Position numbers and translations under genes: made by a program
Notes under the pieces: model-generated
The model's input: the letters and a program-made list of their open reading frames with translations, nothing else
What the model was told of the DNA's origin: nothing
The model's database searches: none
Origin: Ferroplasma sp.
Lineage (GTDB): Archaea; Thermoplasmatota; Thermoplasmata; Thermoplasmatales; Thermoplasmataceae
DNA length: 64,000 nucleotides
Direction of reading: 5' to 3'
NCBI RefSeq assembly: GCF_031200575.1
Contig: NZ_CP133597.1
Span: 1,550,001 to 1,614,000, forward strand
Part shown: positions 17,624-26,351 of the stretch, one piece after another
How the letters are laid out: each line of letters opens with the position of its first letter
Numbering within the stretch: position 1 is the stretch's first letter

Positions 17624-19267
17624 TTAAAGGAAGCAACTTTCGTTTTTTAATATATACTCATCAACAGATCTTCTTCCGCTCTTCATGGCCTCCAGGATAT
17701 CGTACTGATTTTTATCATATAATTTTATATCGTAGGAATCAAGGTTTTTAAATTCAACGCCTGCCTTTTCGGCCAATTTCCTGTATCCGGATACCCTTGA
17801 CCGCTCAAGAGTGTTTAATGAATCATTGCTCATTATCACATGATTCCTGGCTGCTATGCTTAAAACATCATCGAAGTACCTGTATATATTAGTATCAATG
17901 CTAATGTCTCCATTGCCCCTGATGTCAGGATAAACCCTGTCTGGTATGCACATTATTCCATTTTCCACTGATTCATGCCTCACATCTATGCCATATCTAT
18001 TCAGCATCACACTGTAATAATCTATTAGAGGCATGAAATCACGCCTCTTGTATTTATCCACGATTTCATTGAACTGACCGCCAACCTGGATCTTCTCGTA
18101 TACTACTGGCTTTAAACCGAGACTGGCTGCGTAAATCGATGCTTCGAGCCCTTTTATGCCTGCCCCGACTATTACAACCTCCCCCATGTATTTCCTGTCA
18201 CGGTATCCAATGTTCTCTAGGCCTGTATATGGATTTACAGTGCATCTTACCTCCGCATTGGACAGGTTTCTGCATGCCTGGTTGCATCTAATGCAGGGCC
18301 TGTATGGAATTCCATTCTGCAGCTTGAATGGCGTGTAAGGATCAGCAAGTGCCTGCCTCCCGAGAACCACAAAATCTGAAACTTCCAGTGCTTTCTGTGC
18401 ATCTTTCATTGAATTTATGGAACCCACAAGCATAATATTTCTATCAAGCTTTTTTCTGAGTTTTTCCCCTATATGCACATGGTCGTAGTAAAATGATGCT
18501 GAAGACCCTGGCGGTGCAAATCTGCCAGCAGAGAAATGCACATAGTCAATATTATTCAGTGCAGATGCTATCTTTATACCGTAATCTGCATTATAACCAT
18601 CCTGGTCGTCCTCATAAAGGCTCAGCCTGATCCCCACGGGAATATCAACTTTTTTTCTTATCTGTGATGCGATTTCATTGATAATCCTCACCCTATTTTC
18701 CATGGAACCGCCATATTCATCAGTTCTGTGGTTCAGTGCGGGAGATATAAACTCCTGGAAGAGGTAACCATGTGCCCCGTGCAGCTCTATGCCATCGAAT
18801 CCTGCCCTGGCTGAGAGTTCGGCCGCATTCAGGAATTTATCTTCAACGCTTCTAATATCCTCAAAGGTCATTTCATCCGGAATATTCCCCATGTAATCAA
18901 CACTGGACGGTGCAAACACACTACCACTGTTATAATGTGGATTGGCCTTTCCGCCGGCATGAACAAGCTGCACAAATATTTTAGAGCCTGATGCGTGAAT
19001 TCTTTCAGTTAGTCTTGAAAGTTTTGGAATCTGTTCTCTCTTAAAAACCCCCATCTCATTGGGGGAACCTTTTCCATTTGAAGAATCCACGTATGCATAC
19101 TCTGTTATTATGAGACCAAACCCCCCTCTTGCACGTTCATTTAGATATGCAATGTGATTCTCATTTGTTGTGCCATCAATATTGCATAAATTTGATATCA
19201 TGGGTGCCATGACAAATCTATTCTTAAGCTCAACATTTCCTATTGTGCCTTTTTCAAAAGGATTCAT
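17624..19267 (-). CDS. Old Yellow Enzyme-type NADH:flavin oxidoreductase, short form
   Basis: A 547-residue protein. Residues 1-330 form an FMN TIM barrel: MNPFEKGTIGNVELKNRF at the start, HGAHGYLFQEFISPALNHRT near 173. Then comes an iron-sulfur site, CIRCNQACRNL with a further Cys in VRCTVNP (C-x2-C-x3-C-x11-C). After that, EVVIVGAGIKGLEASIYAAS begins an FAD-binding domain. Full relatives such as 2,4-dienoyl-CoA reductase have about 640-680 residues and a second dinucleotide motif; here the C-terminal part is shorter and I see no second GxGxxG. Substrate unknown; enoate reduction is plausible. It ends 40 bases before the purE start and may lie in one transcript with purEK. Confidence 0.82.
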   Translation of the reverse strand: MNPFEKGTIGNVELKNRFVMAPMISNLCNIDGTTNENHIAYLNERARGGFGLIITEYAYVDSSNGKGSPNEMGVFKREQIPKLSRLTERIHASGSKIFVQLVHAGGKANPHYNSGSVFAPSSVDYMGNIPDEMTFEDIRSVEDKFLNAAELSARAGFDGIELHGAHGYLFQEFISPALNHRTDEYGGSMENRVRIINEIASQIRKKVDIPVGIRLSLYEDDQDGYNADYGIKIASALNNIDYVHFSAGRFAPPGSSASFYYDHVHIGEKLRKKLDRNIMLVGSINSMKDAQKALEVSDFVVLGRQALADPYTPFKLQNGIPYRPCIRCNQACRNLSNAEVRCTVNPYTGLENIGYRDRKYMGEVVIVGAGIKGLEASIYAASLGLKPVVYEKIQVGGQFNEIVDKYKRRDFMPLIDYYSVMLNRYGIDVRHESVENGIMCIPDRVYPDIRGNGDISIDTNIYRYFDDVLSIAARNHVIMSNDSLNTLERSRVSGYRKLAEKAGVEFKNLDSYDIKLYDKNQYDILEAMKSGRRSVDEYILKNESCFL

Positions 19268-19331
19268 TGTACATTAGCATTATATGAAAAATAAAGTTTT
19301 TGTGGATAAAAAATATTCAAAATTTTAAAAT

Positions 19332-19892
19332 TTAATTTATTATAACTGATGCGCTCATGTTGAATGTCTTGGAGCTCATGTGGATATTATTAGATAGGTT
19401 GAAATCAGTTACCATGGATGTGGTGGTATGTGCGGCTACTGTGAGCGGATGGACAAAGACAACAAGTGCAAATGCGTGTGCCAGATGAAGACTAACGCTT
19501 GTTGAACTAGAAAATCCAAGGAATCCAGCTTCAATGTATACTGAAACGTTGCTTATGTATATTTTCATCAGATTATAGCTTCCTGCATGTACTGAAAGAT
19601 TTGATAGGAAGGCTGCATCGCTTGCGGTTAGATTCATTATGTTAACAGTCTTATCATGCAGTGAGTAGTTTGTCCATCCTGTGGAATTTGAAGATGCTTT
19701 ATCAGAATGCAGTGCAATAGCAGAGAATGTCACATTTACATCCATAACCCCACTGAGACCAGTTGGGGTATCTGCTGCACTGACCTTCAATTTTCCGGTT
19801 GTTTCGTAATGGTAGGCATAATAGCCTCCACCGGCAACAACTGCCACTATTATTACTATCACGATTACCGACATTAATTTATTCGATTTCAT
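19332..19892 (-). CDS. Membrane-anchored DUF4382-type protein
   Basis: A 186-residue protein with one N-terminal hydrophobic segment (about residues 8-26, VIVIIVAVVAGGGYYAY) and an exported domain rich in Ser, Thr and Asn. The pattern LKVSAADTPTGLSGVMDVNV, then TVNIMNLTASDAAFLSNLSV and AGSYNLMKIYISNV, agrees with DUF4382, an extracellular beta-sandwich domain of unknown role. About ten N-x-S/T sites suggest glycosylation at the cell surface. It has its own promoter and no clear operon partner. Confidence 0.7.
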   Translation of the reverse strand: MKSNKLMSVIVIVIIVAVVAGGGYYAYHYETTGKLKVSAADTPTGLSGVMDVNVTFSAIALHSDKASSNSTGWTNYSLHDKTVNIMNLTASDAAFLSNLSVHAGSYNLMKIYISNVSVYIEAGFLGFSSSTSVSLHLAHAFALVVFVHPLTVAAHTTTSMVTDFNLSNNIHMSSKTFNMSASVIIN

Positions 19893-20012
19893 AAACTATA
19901 TTCGAAAAATTTATATTTAAAGTTTTACAATTATTATTACAGGCAAAATGTTTTCTTACAGAATAATTATTATATTGAAATCATTTAAATACATGGAGTA
20001 AATATTTATTTT

Positions 20013-21464
20013 ATGAAATATAATGTGGCTACCAGCCATCCGTTAAGCTCGCAGGCAGGAATAGAAGTGCTGGAAAAGGGCGGTAATGCATACGATGCCA
20101 TGCTCGCAGCGTCATCTGCCCTAGTTGTGGTTCAGCCCCATTTCAATGGCCTTGGGGGAGATTTATTTGCAACGATAAATGATAATAAATATTACTGTAT
20201 CAATGCAAGTGGATATGCCGCGGCAGACGCCAGCATAGATTTTTACAATCAAAAAGGCCTTAAGGAGATACCAAAGAGGGGGCCATTATCATCTTTTTCC
20301 ATACCCGGGCTTGTATCCGCATGGATTATTGCCAGTGAAAAGGCCAATCTACCACTTAAAGAGGATTTTAAAAGGGCCATACAGTTCGCAGAAACCGGCT
20401 TCGAACCCAGTAGAAAGCTCGTTAAGGCAATCAATAAATTCGATGGTGGAGATGAGGACTTCAACAGCATATATAAAGATACAGAGAAATGGCTTGTGCA
20501 GAAAGATCTGGGAAATACATTAGAATATCTTGTGAATAATGGGCTGGAATCTTTTTACACAGGAGAAATAGCCGGGAAGATTGAAAAGGACATGGAGGAG
20601 AAAGGCGGATTAATAACAATGGATGACCTGGCTAAATACAGGGCTGAGATAGTTGACCCTATAAGGGTAAAATACAGGGATTACAGTATTTATACAAACC
20701 CACCTGTAAGTCAGGGACTAACAGCCGCTGTATGGTTAAGAGACCTGAACAAATACGAACTTTCTGGCATGGAACACCAGAAGTACTATGATACACTGAT
20801 TAAAACTATGTATGATGCCTATAATATAAGGAGAAATTACATCTACGACGGGGTTAAATTGCCTGAAAATATTGATAACTTAAAACCTGATGGTACACAG
20901 AATGTCAGTGGGAAATCCGATCTGTCCGATACCACTGCGTATTCTGTATACGATGGTAATATTGAAATCAGTGCCATACAGAGCAATTATATGGGATTTG
21001 GATCAGGGCACACTATTAGGGGCACAGGCATAAATATGAACAACAGGGGAAGCTACTTTTCACTTGATAGTGATAACAAAAACTCACTGAAGCCCGGAAA
21101 GAAAACATTTCATACACTGATGAGCATTATTGCATCTGGTAAGAAGGATATTATGCTGGGTAGCATGGGCGGAGATGTACAGCCACAGGTGAATGTGCAG
21201 ATTCTCTCAAGAATTATTGATCTTGGGTACACCATACAGGATGCAATTGCATATCCCAGATTCGGGTATCCGGCCTCAATATACGGGGACTCAAAAATTT
21301 ATTATGAGAGCTCTCTGAGGCTTGACCACTACGAACCGGTGGATGATCTCAACGATATGATGGGGCATGCGCAGGGAATTACTACTGGAAAAGATGCAGA
21401 TAGAGGGATAGATCCCAGGGGTGATGGTCTGTTGCTATACATGAAGGGAAAATATTTCACATAA
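20013..21464 (+). CDS. ggt: Gamma-glutamyltransferase
   Basis: A 483-residue Ntn hydrolase. It starts NVATSHPLSSQAGIEVLEKG, and the autoprocessing and catalytic nucleophile is the Thr in DTTAYSVYD (about residue 307). SMGGDVQPQVNVQ (near 390) forms the oxyanion and glycine-rich part of the small subunit. The family cleaves gamma-glutamyl bonds in glutathione-like peptides or polyglutamate. There is no signal peptide, so it appears cytoplasmic, unlike most bacterial forms. The ATG follows an AT-rich TATA-like element at leaderless distance. It converges with moaD, leaving only three bases between the ends. Confidence 0.93.
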   Translation: MKYNVATSHPLSSQAGIEVLEKGGNAYDAMLAASSALVVVQPHFNGLGGDLFATINDNKYYCINASGYAAADASIDFYNQKGLKEIPKRGPLSSFSIPGLVSAWIIASEKANLPLKEDFKRAIQFAETGFEPSRKLVKAINKFDGGDEDFNSIYKDTEKWLVQKDLGNTLEYLVNNGLESFYTGEIAGKIEKDMEEKGGLITMDDLAKYRAEIVDPIRVKYRDYSIYTNPPVSQGLTAAVWLRDLNKYELSGMEHQKYYDTLIKTMYDAYNIRRNYIYDGVKLPENIDNLKPDGTQNVSGKSDLSDTTAYSVYDGNIEISAIQSNYMGFGSGHTIRGTGINMNNRGSYFSLDSDNKNSLKPGKKTFHTLMSIIASGKKDIMLGSMGGDVQPQVNVQILSRIIDLGYTIQDAIAYPRFGYPASIYGDSKIYYESSLRLDHYEPVDDLNDMMGHAQGITTGKDADRGIDPRGDGLLLYMKGKYFT

Positions 21465-21467
21465 TTA

Positions 21468-21704
21468 CTATCCCCCGCTTACTGGAGGAAAAAAAGCCAC
21501 CCTGTCTCCATTCTTTAAGGGAAGCCCGGAATAGTATTCATTATTGACTGATATGAGAAGATTACTTAAATTTCTAAGCCCGGGGTACATTGAAAACAGG
21601 GTTTCCCTTAGCTCATCCATGCCACCTGAGCCTATTTCCACAGACTCCTGGGTTTTACCTGTTATATCCCTGACATGGGCAAAATAAAGTACTGTTATCC
21701 TCAT
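21468..21704 (-). CDS. moaD: MoaD-like small sulfur carrier
   Basis: A 78-residue ubiquitin-fold protein ending in VSGG, the terminal Gly-Gly that is thiocarboxylated to donate sulfur during molybdopterin synthesis. VLYFAHVRDITGK and NGDRVAFFPPVSGG are characteristic. It starts four bases after the moaA stop, with GGAGG overlapping the moaA stop region as a strong ribosome-binding site, so its translation is coupled to moaA. No moaE is present in the window. Pairing with MoaA argues for MoaD rather than a ThiS or tRNA-thiolation carrier. Confidence 0.88.
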   Translation of the reverse strand: MRITVLYFAHVRDITGKTQESVEIGSGGMDELRETLFSMYPGLRNLSNLLISVNNEYYSGLPLKNGDRVAFFPPVSGG

Positions 21705-21707
21705 TGT

Positions 21708-22655
21708 TTACCTCCAGTAAGGCACCCTTGCAGCTACCGCCTTTCTGTATACCTTATCTATTTCCTCGCTGTTTTCAAGTACATCCTTTATATTGAAATA
21801 GTCATTTTCACGTAGCAGGCAGGTCTTAAACTGCCCATCTGCGGTTATCCGCAATCTGGTGCAGTGTTTGCAGAAATCCGTGTTTCTCATGGGCTTTACA
21901 AATTCTATTTTGACCACGCCAGAGTCAGTATTCACGGTGTATCGTTCCCTGTTGTGAAGGGGGTTGTATTCTATTCCCTCAGCCTGTTTCCTGATTTTAT
22001 TTTCAATTGCATCCAGTGGCACATGGTATTTTATGTATTCCTCACTGTGCTCCTTCTCCCTGTTTGCCTCGAATTCAATCAACTGAAGGGTGCAATCATT
22101 CTCAGCGCAGAATTTTATCATGCCATCTACCTGATTCTCATTGATATTCTTCATCAGGACAAAGTTTATTTTTATGGGGCCCAGCCCGGCATTCTTTGCT
22201 GCTTCTATGCCCTGTTTTACCATGGGGAGGAAGTTCTTCTTAGTATCGGTTATAAAATGGAAGTTGTACTCATCTATTGCGTGCATGGATATATTGACAC
22301 GGTCAAGCCCTGCCTTTTTGAGACCAGAAGCAAGCTTCGGCAGCTCAACCCCATTTGTTGTCAGGGATATGTTCCCGGTAATGTGTTTTCTTGTCCTTCT
22401 GACAATGTCCAGTATATCCTCACGCAGAAGTGGCTCCCCACCGGTAAATTTGATTTTATTTACACCATGGCTTGCGGCAACAGCAACAACTTTCTCAATC
22501 TGTTCCGGGGTCATGTACTGCATGCTTCTTTCTGTTCCTTCCATATGGCAGAATATGCAGTTGAAATTGCAAATGGCATTTAACTGAATTCTAAGGCTGT
22601 TAACCGGTCTGCCGAATTTATCATAAAGCATTTCGGAATCCACAGTGTTTAACAT
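21708..22655 (-). CDS. moaA: GTP 3',8-cyclase (radical SAM)
   Basis: A 315-residue enzyme starting at the ATG at 22655. It carries CNFNCIFC for the radical SAM cluster. The C-terminal second cluster has Cys in CKHCTRLRITADGQFKTCL, which binds GTP. It makes the first pterin intermediate of molybdopterin. A longer frame reaches a TTG at 22709, but the ATG at 22655 fits the usual distance to LYDKFGRPVNSLRI and sits about 27 bases from a strong TATA box, as for a leaderless mRNA. It leads the moaA-moaD operon. Confidence 0.94.
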   Translation of the reverse strand: MLNTVDSEMLYDKFGRPVNSLRIQLNAICNFNCIFCHMEGTERSMQYMTPEQIEKVVAVAASHGVNKIKFTGGEPLLREDILDIVRRTRKHITGNISLTTNGVELPKLASGLKKAGLDRVNISMHAIDEYNFHFITDTKKNFLPMVKQGIEAAKNAGLGPIKINFVLMKNINENQVDGMIKFCAENDCTLQLIEFEANREKEHSEEYIKYHVPLDAIENKIRKQAEGIEYNPLHNRERYTVNTDSGVVKIEFVKPMRNTDFCKHCTRLRITADGQFKTCLLRENDYFNIKDVLENSEEIDKVYRKAVAARVPYWR

Positions 22656-22677
22656 ATACTCACATATTGCAGGAAAT

Positions 22678-22687
22678 CTATATAAGC
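22678..22687 (-). promoter_or_regulatory. TATA box of moaA
   Basis: GCTTATATAG on the minus strand, centred 27 bases before the ATG at 22655. It decides the start choice for moaA, because the alternative TTG start at 22709 would lie upstream of the promoter. Confidence 0.65.
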
Positions 22688-22734
22688 ATTTCTTTGTATA
22701 CTGTTTCAAATAATGGATAAATAATAAGGAAAAA

Positions 22735-23466
22735 TCAGTTCTCCCTCCATCTTACCAGAATCCTTGCCAGTATTGCGTAAACAGCTGTTTCAATAATAAG
22801 TACATAGAGCATTATATTCAGTTCTGGTGAAAGCCCGAATGCTCCCTGGGCAAGCACTGCAGCAGGGGTTGTTGGGGACAGCGCAATAAGATACAGAAAA
22901 ACCCTGGGAACATATGAATATGGATAGAAAGTTGGTGGAAGTATGCTTGTTATGATGGTGAGTATGCCTGTAATTCCCCAGATATTCCTCAGATGCTTTA
23001 TTGACCCTGAGATAATAAAGGAAATTGATGTTGTAGAAATAATCAAGAGCACCATGATGAGGATCATTACCAGGGAATCATATACAGTAAACAGATGGTA
23101 CACAGAACCCAGATAGATGTATAACACTATTCCTGGTACAGAAAAAACCAGATAGCTCATTGTGAACGCGGCCATGTAGTCAAATGGCGATACCCGACTG
23201 GGAACATAGAGATCCTGTATCCTGAGCTGCAGCCTGAAAAACGCTGAATCCCCTGCCCCTGAAAGCCCCACAGAACCAACGAATGCTATAAGCCCTCCGA
23301 CGATTGCGAATTTAACAAGCGCTCCATGGCTCAATACGAATACAAGAAATAAAAGTGTCAATGGCGTAGCTAATGAGGCGAACAAATATGAAGGGCCCCG
23401 TACTATAGTTTTAACACCGTAATACCACGCCATTGTGAGTATAAACTTAAGATTCAAGATCAACAC
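22735..23466 (-). CDS. ABC-2 type transport permease
   Basis: A 243-residue membrane protein with six hydrophobic segments, the permease half of an ABC-2 exporter. LSPTTPAAVLAQGAFG near residues 199-214 is typical of this class. The longest frame starts at GTG 23466, overlapping the ATPase gene by 20 bases. GAGGTG six bases ahead of the TTG at 23457 suggests the true start may be there, three codons later. The substrate is unknown: the family exports drugs, polysaccharides or peptides. It lies 80 bases from the moaA start. Confidence 0.85.
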   Translation of the reverse strand: MLILNLKFILTMAWYYGVKTIVRGPSYLFASLATPLTLLFLVFVLSHGALVKFAIVGGLIAFVGSVGLSGAGDSAFFRLQLRIQDLYVPSRVSPFDYMAAFTMSYLVFSVPGIVLYIYLGSVYHLFTVYDSLVMILIMVLLIISTTSISFIISGSIKHLRNIWGITGILTIITSILPPTFYPYSYVPRVFLYLIALSPTTPAAVLAQGAFGLSPELNIMLYVLIIETAVYAILARILVRWREN

Positions 23467-24286
23467 CTCTTATTATGAAAAGGTCTTCTATTGAGATTTT
23501 TTTAAGGGAATAATATACATTTTCATATTTTGAAAGATCACCCCTGTTAACATATTTAATATACATATTGCCAACATGATATGAATTGGGCATAGGATCC
23601 CGGGATTCAACCCTTACCTTATCCTTCAGGTCATGTAAAAGCTGATCTGCTGTTCCTGAACCTATAAAGCTTCCTGAATCCATCATGTATATTTTTTCTG
23701 AAAGCTCTGTTGCCTCCTCCATGTAATGCGTTGTTAATACAACGTTTCCGGTGAGCTCCTTTATGGCACTCCATGTTTCCATTCTGGACAGTGGGTCAAG
23801 GCCTGTTGTGGGCTCATCAAGAAAAACTGTATCTGCATTTGAACCCAGGGCCATGGCTACAAACATCTTTCTCTTCATGCCACCTGACAGCTCATCAGTG
23901 GGAACATGCATTTTATCACTGAGCCCCACACTTTTCAGTGCTCTTATGGACTCATGCCTGGCAGAATGAAATGAAAAACCCTTTCCAGTGAGGTACATGA
24001 ATACCTGTTCATATGCAGTTAGGATGCCTATGGGGGCAGCCTCCTGGGGAATGCTTACAATTCTCTCCCGTATCTGGCGTGTATCCTTTGTTATGCTCAG
24101 CCCATCTATAAGTGCGTCTCCGGAGGTAGCCTTTAACTGGGTGGACAGTATCCTTAGAAGGGTGGTTTTTCCAGCGCCATTTTTTCCTATAATAGATATA
24201 ATCCCATTATCCAGATTCTGGGAAATAGAATCCAGAGCTTTCTGCCTTTTTCCATATTCTTTGCTAAGCCCCTGTATCTGAATCAT
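23447..24286 (-). CDS. ABC transporter ATP-binding protein
   Basis: A 279-residue ATPase with Walker A GKNGAGKTTLL (about residues 35-45), signature LSGGMKRKM (near 133-141), Walker B DTVFLDEPTTGLDP (near 154) and switch His in TTHYMEE. It drives the permease encoded downstream, whose start overlaps its end by 20 bases. The DrrA/CcmA-like sequence and ABC-2 partner mark an exporter rather than an importer. No substrate clue is visible in the neighbouring genes. Confidence 0.93.
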   Translation of the reverse strand: MIQIQGLSKEYGKRQKALDSISQNLDNGIISIIGKNGAGKTTLLRILSTQLKATSGDALIDGLSITKDTRQIRERIVSIPQEAAPIGILTAYEQVFMYLTGKGFSFHSARHESIRALKSVGLSDKMHVPTDELSGGMKRKMFVAMALGSNADTVFLDEPTTGLDPLSRMETWSAIKELTGNVVLTTHYMEEATELSEKIYMMDSGSFIGSGTADQLLHDLKDKVRVESRDPMPNSYHVGNMYIKYVNRGDLSKYENVYYSLKKISIEDLFIIRGVDLES

Positions 24287-24415
24287 CTGGCTTCATGAAC
24301 TCAATGCTTATATATTTTAATATCTACTTGTTATAATTACCCTGAAAGAGAAGGAAAATTTCAGGATATATAATTAATTTATCTTCATAATAAAAATATA
24401 GATACTGTTAATTGA

Positions 24416-25225
24416 TTAGGCAATTCTCCCCTGATTTTCCATTATTCTACCCTGCACCCTTTCAAAAAATTTCTCTGTTGGTTTATAGTTGGTAACGTTG
24501 TGGCCATGTATGGAAAGCGGAGTTACTGAGATATTTTTCTCCTCCATGAGGACATAATAATCAGTATTTTTATCTTCCTGCATTTCTATCTCATTCCCGA
24601 GCCAGTAATAGTCCTTTCCATTTGGGTCCTTATTATGCACCAGATAATCATGGAAAACGCTGGAGGCCATTGGAACGACTTTAATTTCTGTATCATCTGT
24701 TATATTTTCTGGAAAATTTATATTTAGCACATCAGCATTTTCCGGGAATCCATTCTGGAGGCTTTCCTCCATTATATACCGGGAATATACGCCTGCCCTG
24801 GAAAAATCTGAGTCCTCATTTGCGTTGATTTTATCAGTAACCATGGAAAAGGCCATGGATTTAATTCCCTTCAGTGCAGCAGCCATTGCAGCTGATATAG
24901 TCCCGCTGGCGTAAATGGATCTCAGTGATATATTGGACCCGAGGTTTATGCCGCTTGCCACAAGATCAATTTTCCTGCCCGGAAGTATGACATTCTGTGC
25001 TATTGTTATTGTATCGGCAGGATAGCCTGATATGGAGTAGCCATTAATCCCGTAATTTTTAAGCGACTGTATCCTCATTGGCCTTGTAAAGGTAATAGTC
25101 ATGCCAGAAGCACTTCTCATACTGTCGGGTGCAACCATAACAGCCTCATCAATCAGGGAGGCATTTTTATACAGCTCTTTTATGCCCACTGCATTATATC
25201 CATCGTCATTTGTAACTAAAATCAT
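24416..25225 (-). CDS. surE: 5'/3'-nucleotidase SurE
   Basis: A 269-residue metal-dependent phosphatase acting on nucleoside monophosphates. The N-terminus MILVTNDDGYNAVGI holds the metal-binding Asp pair. APDSMRSASG (near residue 37) and SGINLGSNISLRSIYASGT (near 91-109) are family signatures. Length is normal. It follows the hypothetical gene at 25259-25972 by 33 bases on the same strand and may share its transcript. Confidence 0.94.
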   Translation of the reverse strand: MILVTNDDGYNAVGIKELYKNASLIDEAVMVAPDSMRSASGMTITFTRPMRIQSLKNYGINGYSISGYPADTITIAQNVILPGRKIDLVASGINLGSNISLRSIYASGTISAAMAAALKGIKSMAFSMVTDKINANEDSDFSRAGVYSRYIMEESLQNGFPENADVLNINFPENITDDTEIKVVPMASSVFHDYLVHNKDPNGKDYYWLGNEIEMQEDKNTDYYVLMEEKNISVTPLSIHGHNVTNYKPTEKFFERVQGRIMENQGRIA

Positions 25226-25258
25226 AGTGTTTTTATATACGACTATTATATTTAGTTT

Positions 25259-25972
25259 TTATCTAAAATTTTCAGAATAATTCTCCATCAGGCATTCAAT
25301 TGCACTGTAATAATCATTAAAATTTCCTGTTTTCATTGCGTTCCGAAGTTTCTCCTGGCAGTTGCCGTTTTCAACAGGTGATATATGATCCTTGAATAGC
25401 TCTTTTATGCTGCTGTCCACTAAAAATATCCCGCTTCTGACTGTAAATGGATCTGGAGGGCATTTATAATCCGTGTTTGATTCTTCATTATAAAGTGTGC
25501 ACTGCTTTTTCTCATAGTCAATTCTGAAACTTTTAACGCCCTTAAATTTAGCAATTGCGATGCTTATTCCTCCAGGCTCGATGCCATTCCATCCTCCTTC
25601 AAGCACTGAATAGGACTCACCGCCGGAAAGTGTATAAAGAAAGGCAACGAGCATTTCTGAATCTGAATTTTCTATAATTGCAAGGGGTGCACTGTTAGTT
25701 TTTACATTTACGTTTTTCAGGCTTTCCGGGTGTGTTACAAAATCCACGTTAAAATTATGGTAATAAAGTGGATAAAACGCATCCCCGAAGGCATAAATTT
25801 CTGAAACCTTTCCGTTCTGTGAAACTCCACGTATCAGTATAAATGATTTTGTTGTGCTGCTCCTGTTTTCAAAATTCCACTGGATAATGCCCTGTGAACG
25901 ATCATACCATGTATAATTAACTGTCACCGGTAGCTTTCTTAAATCCTCTGAAATAAGTCCTGCAACTGCCAT
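25259..25972 (-). CDS. Hypothetical protein, 237 residues
   Basis: No family recognised. The protein is soluble, without signal peptide or membrane segments. Residues 10-170 look like beta-rich structure with repeated aromatic residues (NYTWYDRSQGIIQWNFENRS, VLEGGWNGIEPGGI), as in carbohydrate-binding or jelly-roll domains. Residues 200-237 look helical. Four Cys are present (CTLYN, CPPDP, NCQEK, IECLM). Codon use looks like the neighbours. It lies directly upstream of surE. Confidence 0.6.
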   Translation of the reverse strand: MAVAGLISEDLRKLPVTVNYTWYDRSQGIIQWNFENRSSTTKSFILIRGVSQNGKVSEIYAFGDAFYPLYYHNFNVDFVTHPESLKNVNVKTNSAPLAIIENSDSEMLVAFLYTLSGGESYSVLEGGWNGIEPGGISIAIAKFKGVKSFRIDYEKKQCTLYNEESNTDYKCPPDPFTVRSGIFLVDSSIKELFKDHISPVENGNCQEKLRNAMKTGNFNDYYSAIECLMENYSENFR

Positions 25973-26126
25973 AACAATATAACTTAATCATAGTATAAAA
26001 ATGTTCATGAAAAATCCAGTCTACAATTTAAATATTATATAAGGTCTTTGGACACAAAAATTATGCCCTGCATTGTTATTACATGCCGTAAGGTATTGTG
26101 TTTTTCAAAGTTAATTATTTGCCTGT

Positions 26127-26273
26127 TTATTTATCAAGCTTTTTCTTTAATTCATTAATTTCTGCCTGTATAGACTTATCCATAGGATTTTTTCTTGCCT
26201 TCTGCTCAAGTTCCTCAATTTTCATTTCGATGCTTTTCTTTTTTCTATTCAAATCTCTTTTTCCTAGTCCCAT
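26127..26273 (-). CDS. Small charged coiled-coil protein, 48 residues
   Basis: A short frame of 48 codons beginning MGLGKRDLNRKKKS and ending INELKKKLDK. A second ATG directly upstream (26276) is equally possible. Heptad-like spacing of Ile, Leu and Met among Lys and Glu predicts a single amphipathic helix or coiled coil. No family recognised. Support for its being a gene comes from clean composition, an ATG and a stop in an otherwise empty gap, and TTTTTATACG upstream at leaderless distance. Confidence 0.5.
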   Translation of the reverse strand: MGLGKRDLNRKKKSIEMKIEELEQKARKNPMDKSIQAEINELKKKLDK

Positions 26274-26351
26274 CATTAATAATATTAACATCGTATAAAA
26301 ATATTGATTTAAATTAGGGTTATATAAAAATAAAATATTAAATAATATAAT

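Noticed and set aside
21864-22583. 239-codon open frame on the plus strand
   Set aside because: Lies entirely antisense to moaA, whose motifs are complete; its composition is that of a frame shadow (Phe/Cys/Tyr-rich, no domain).
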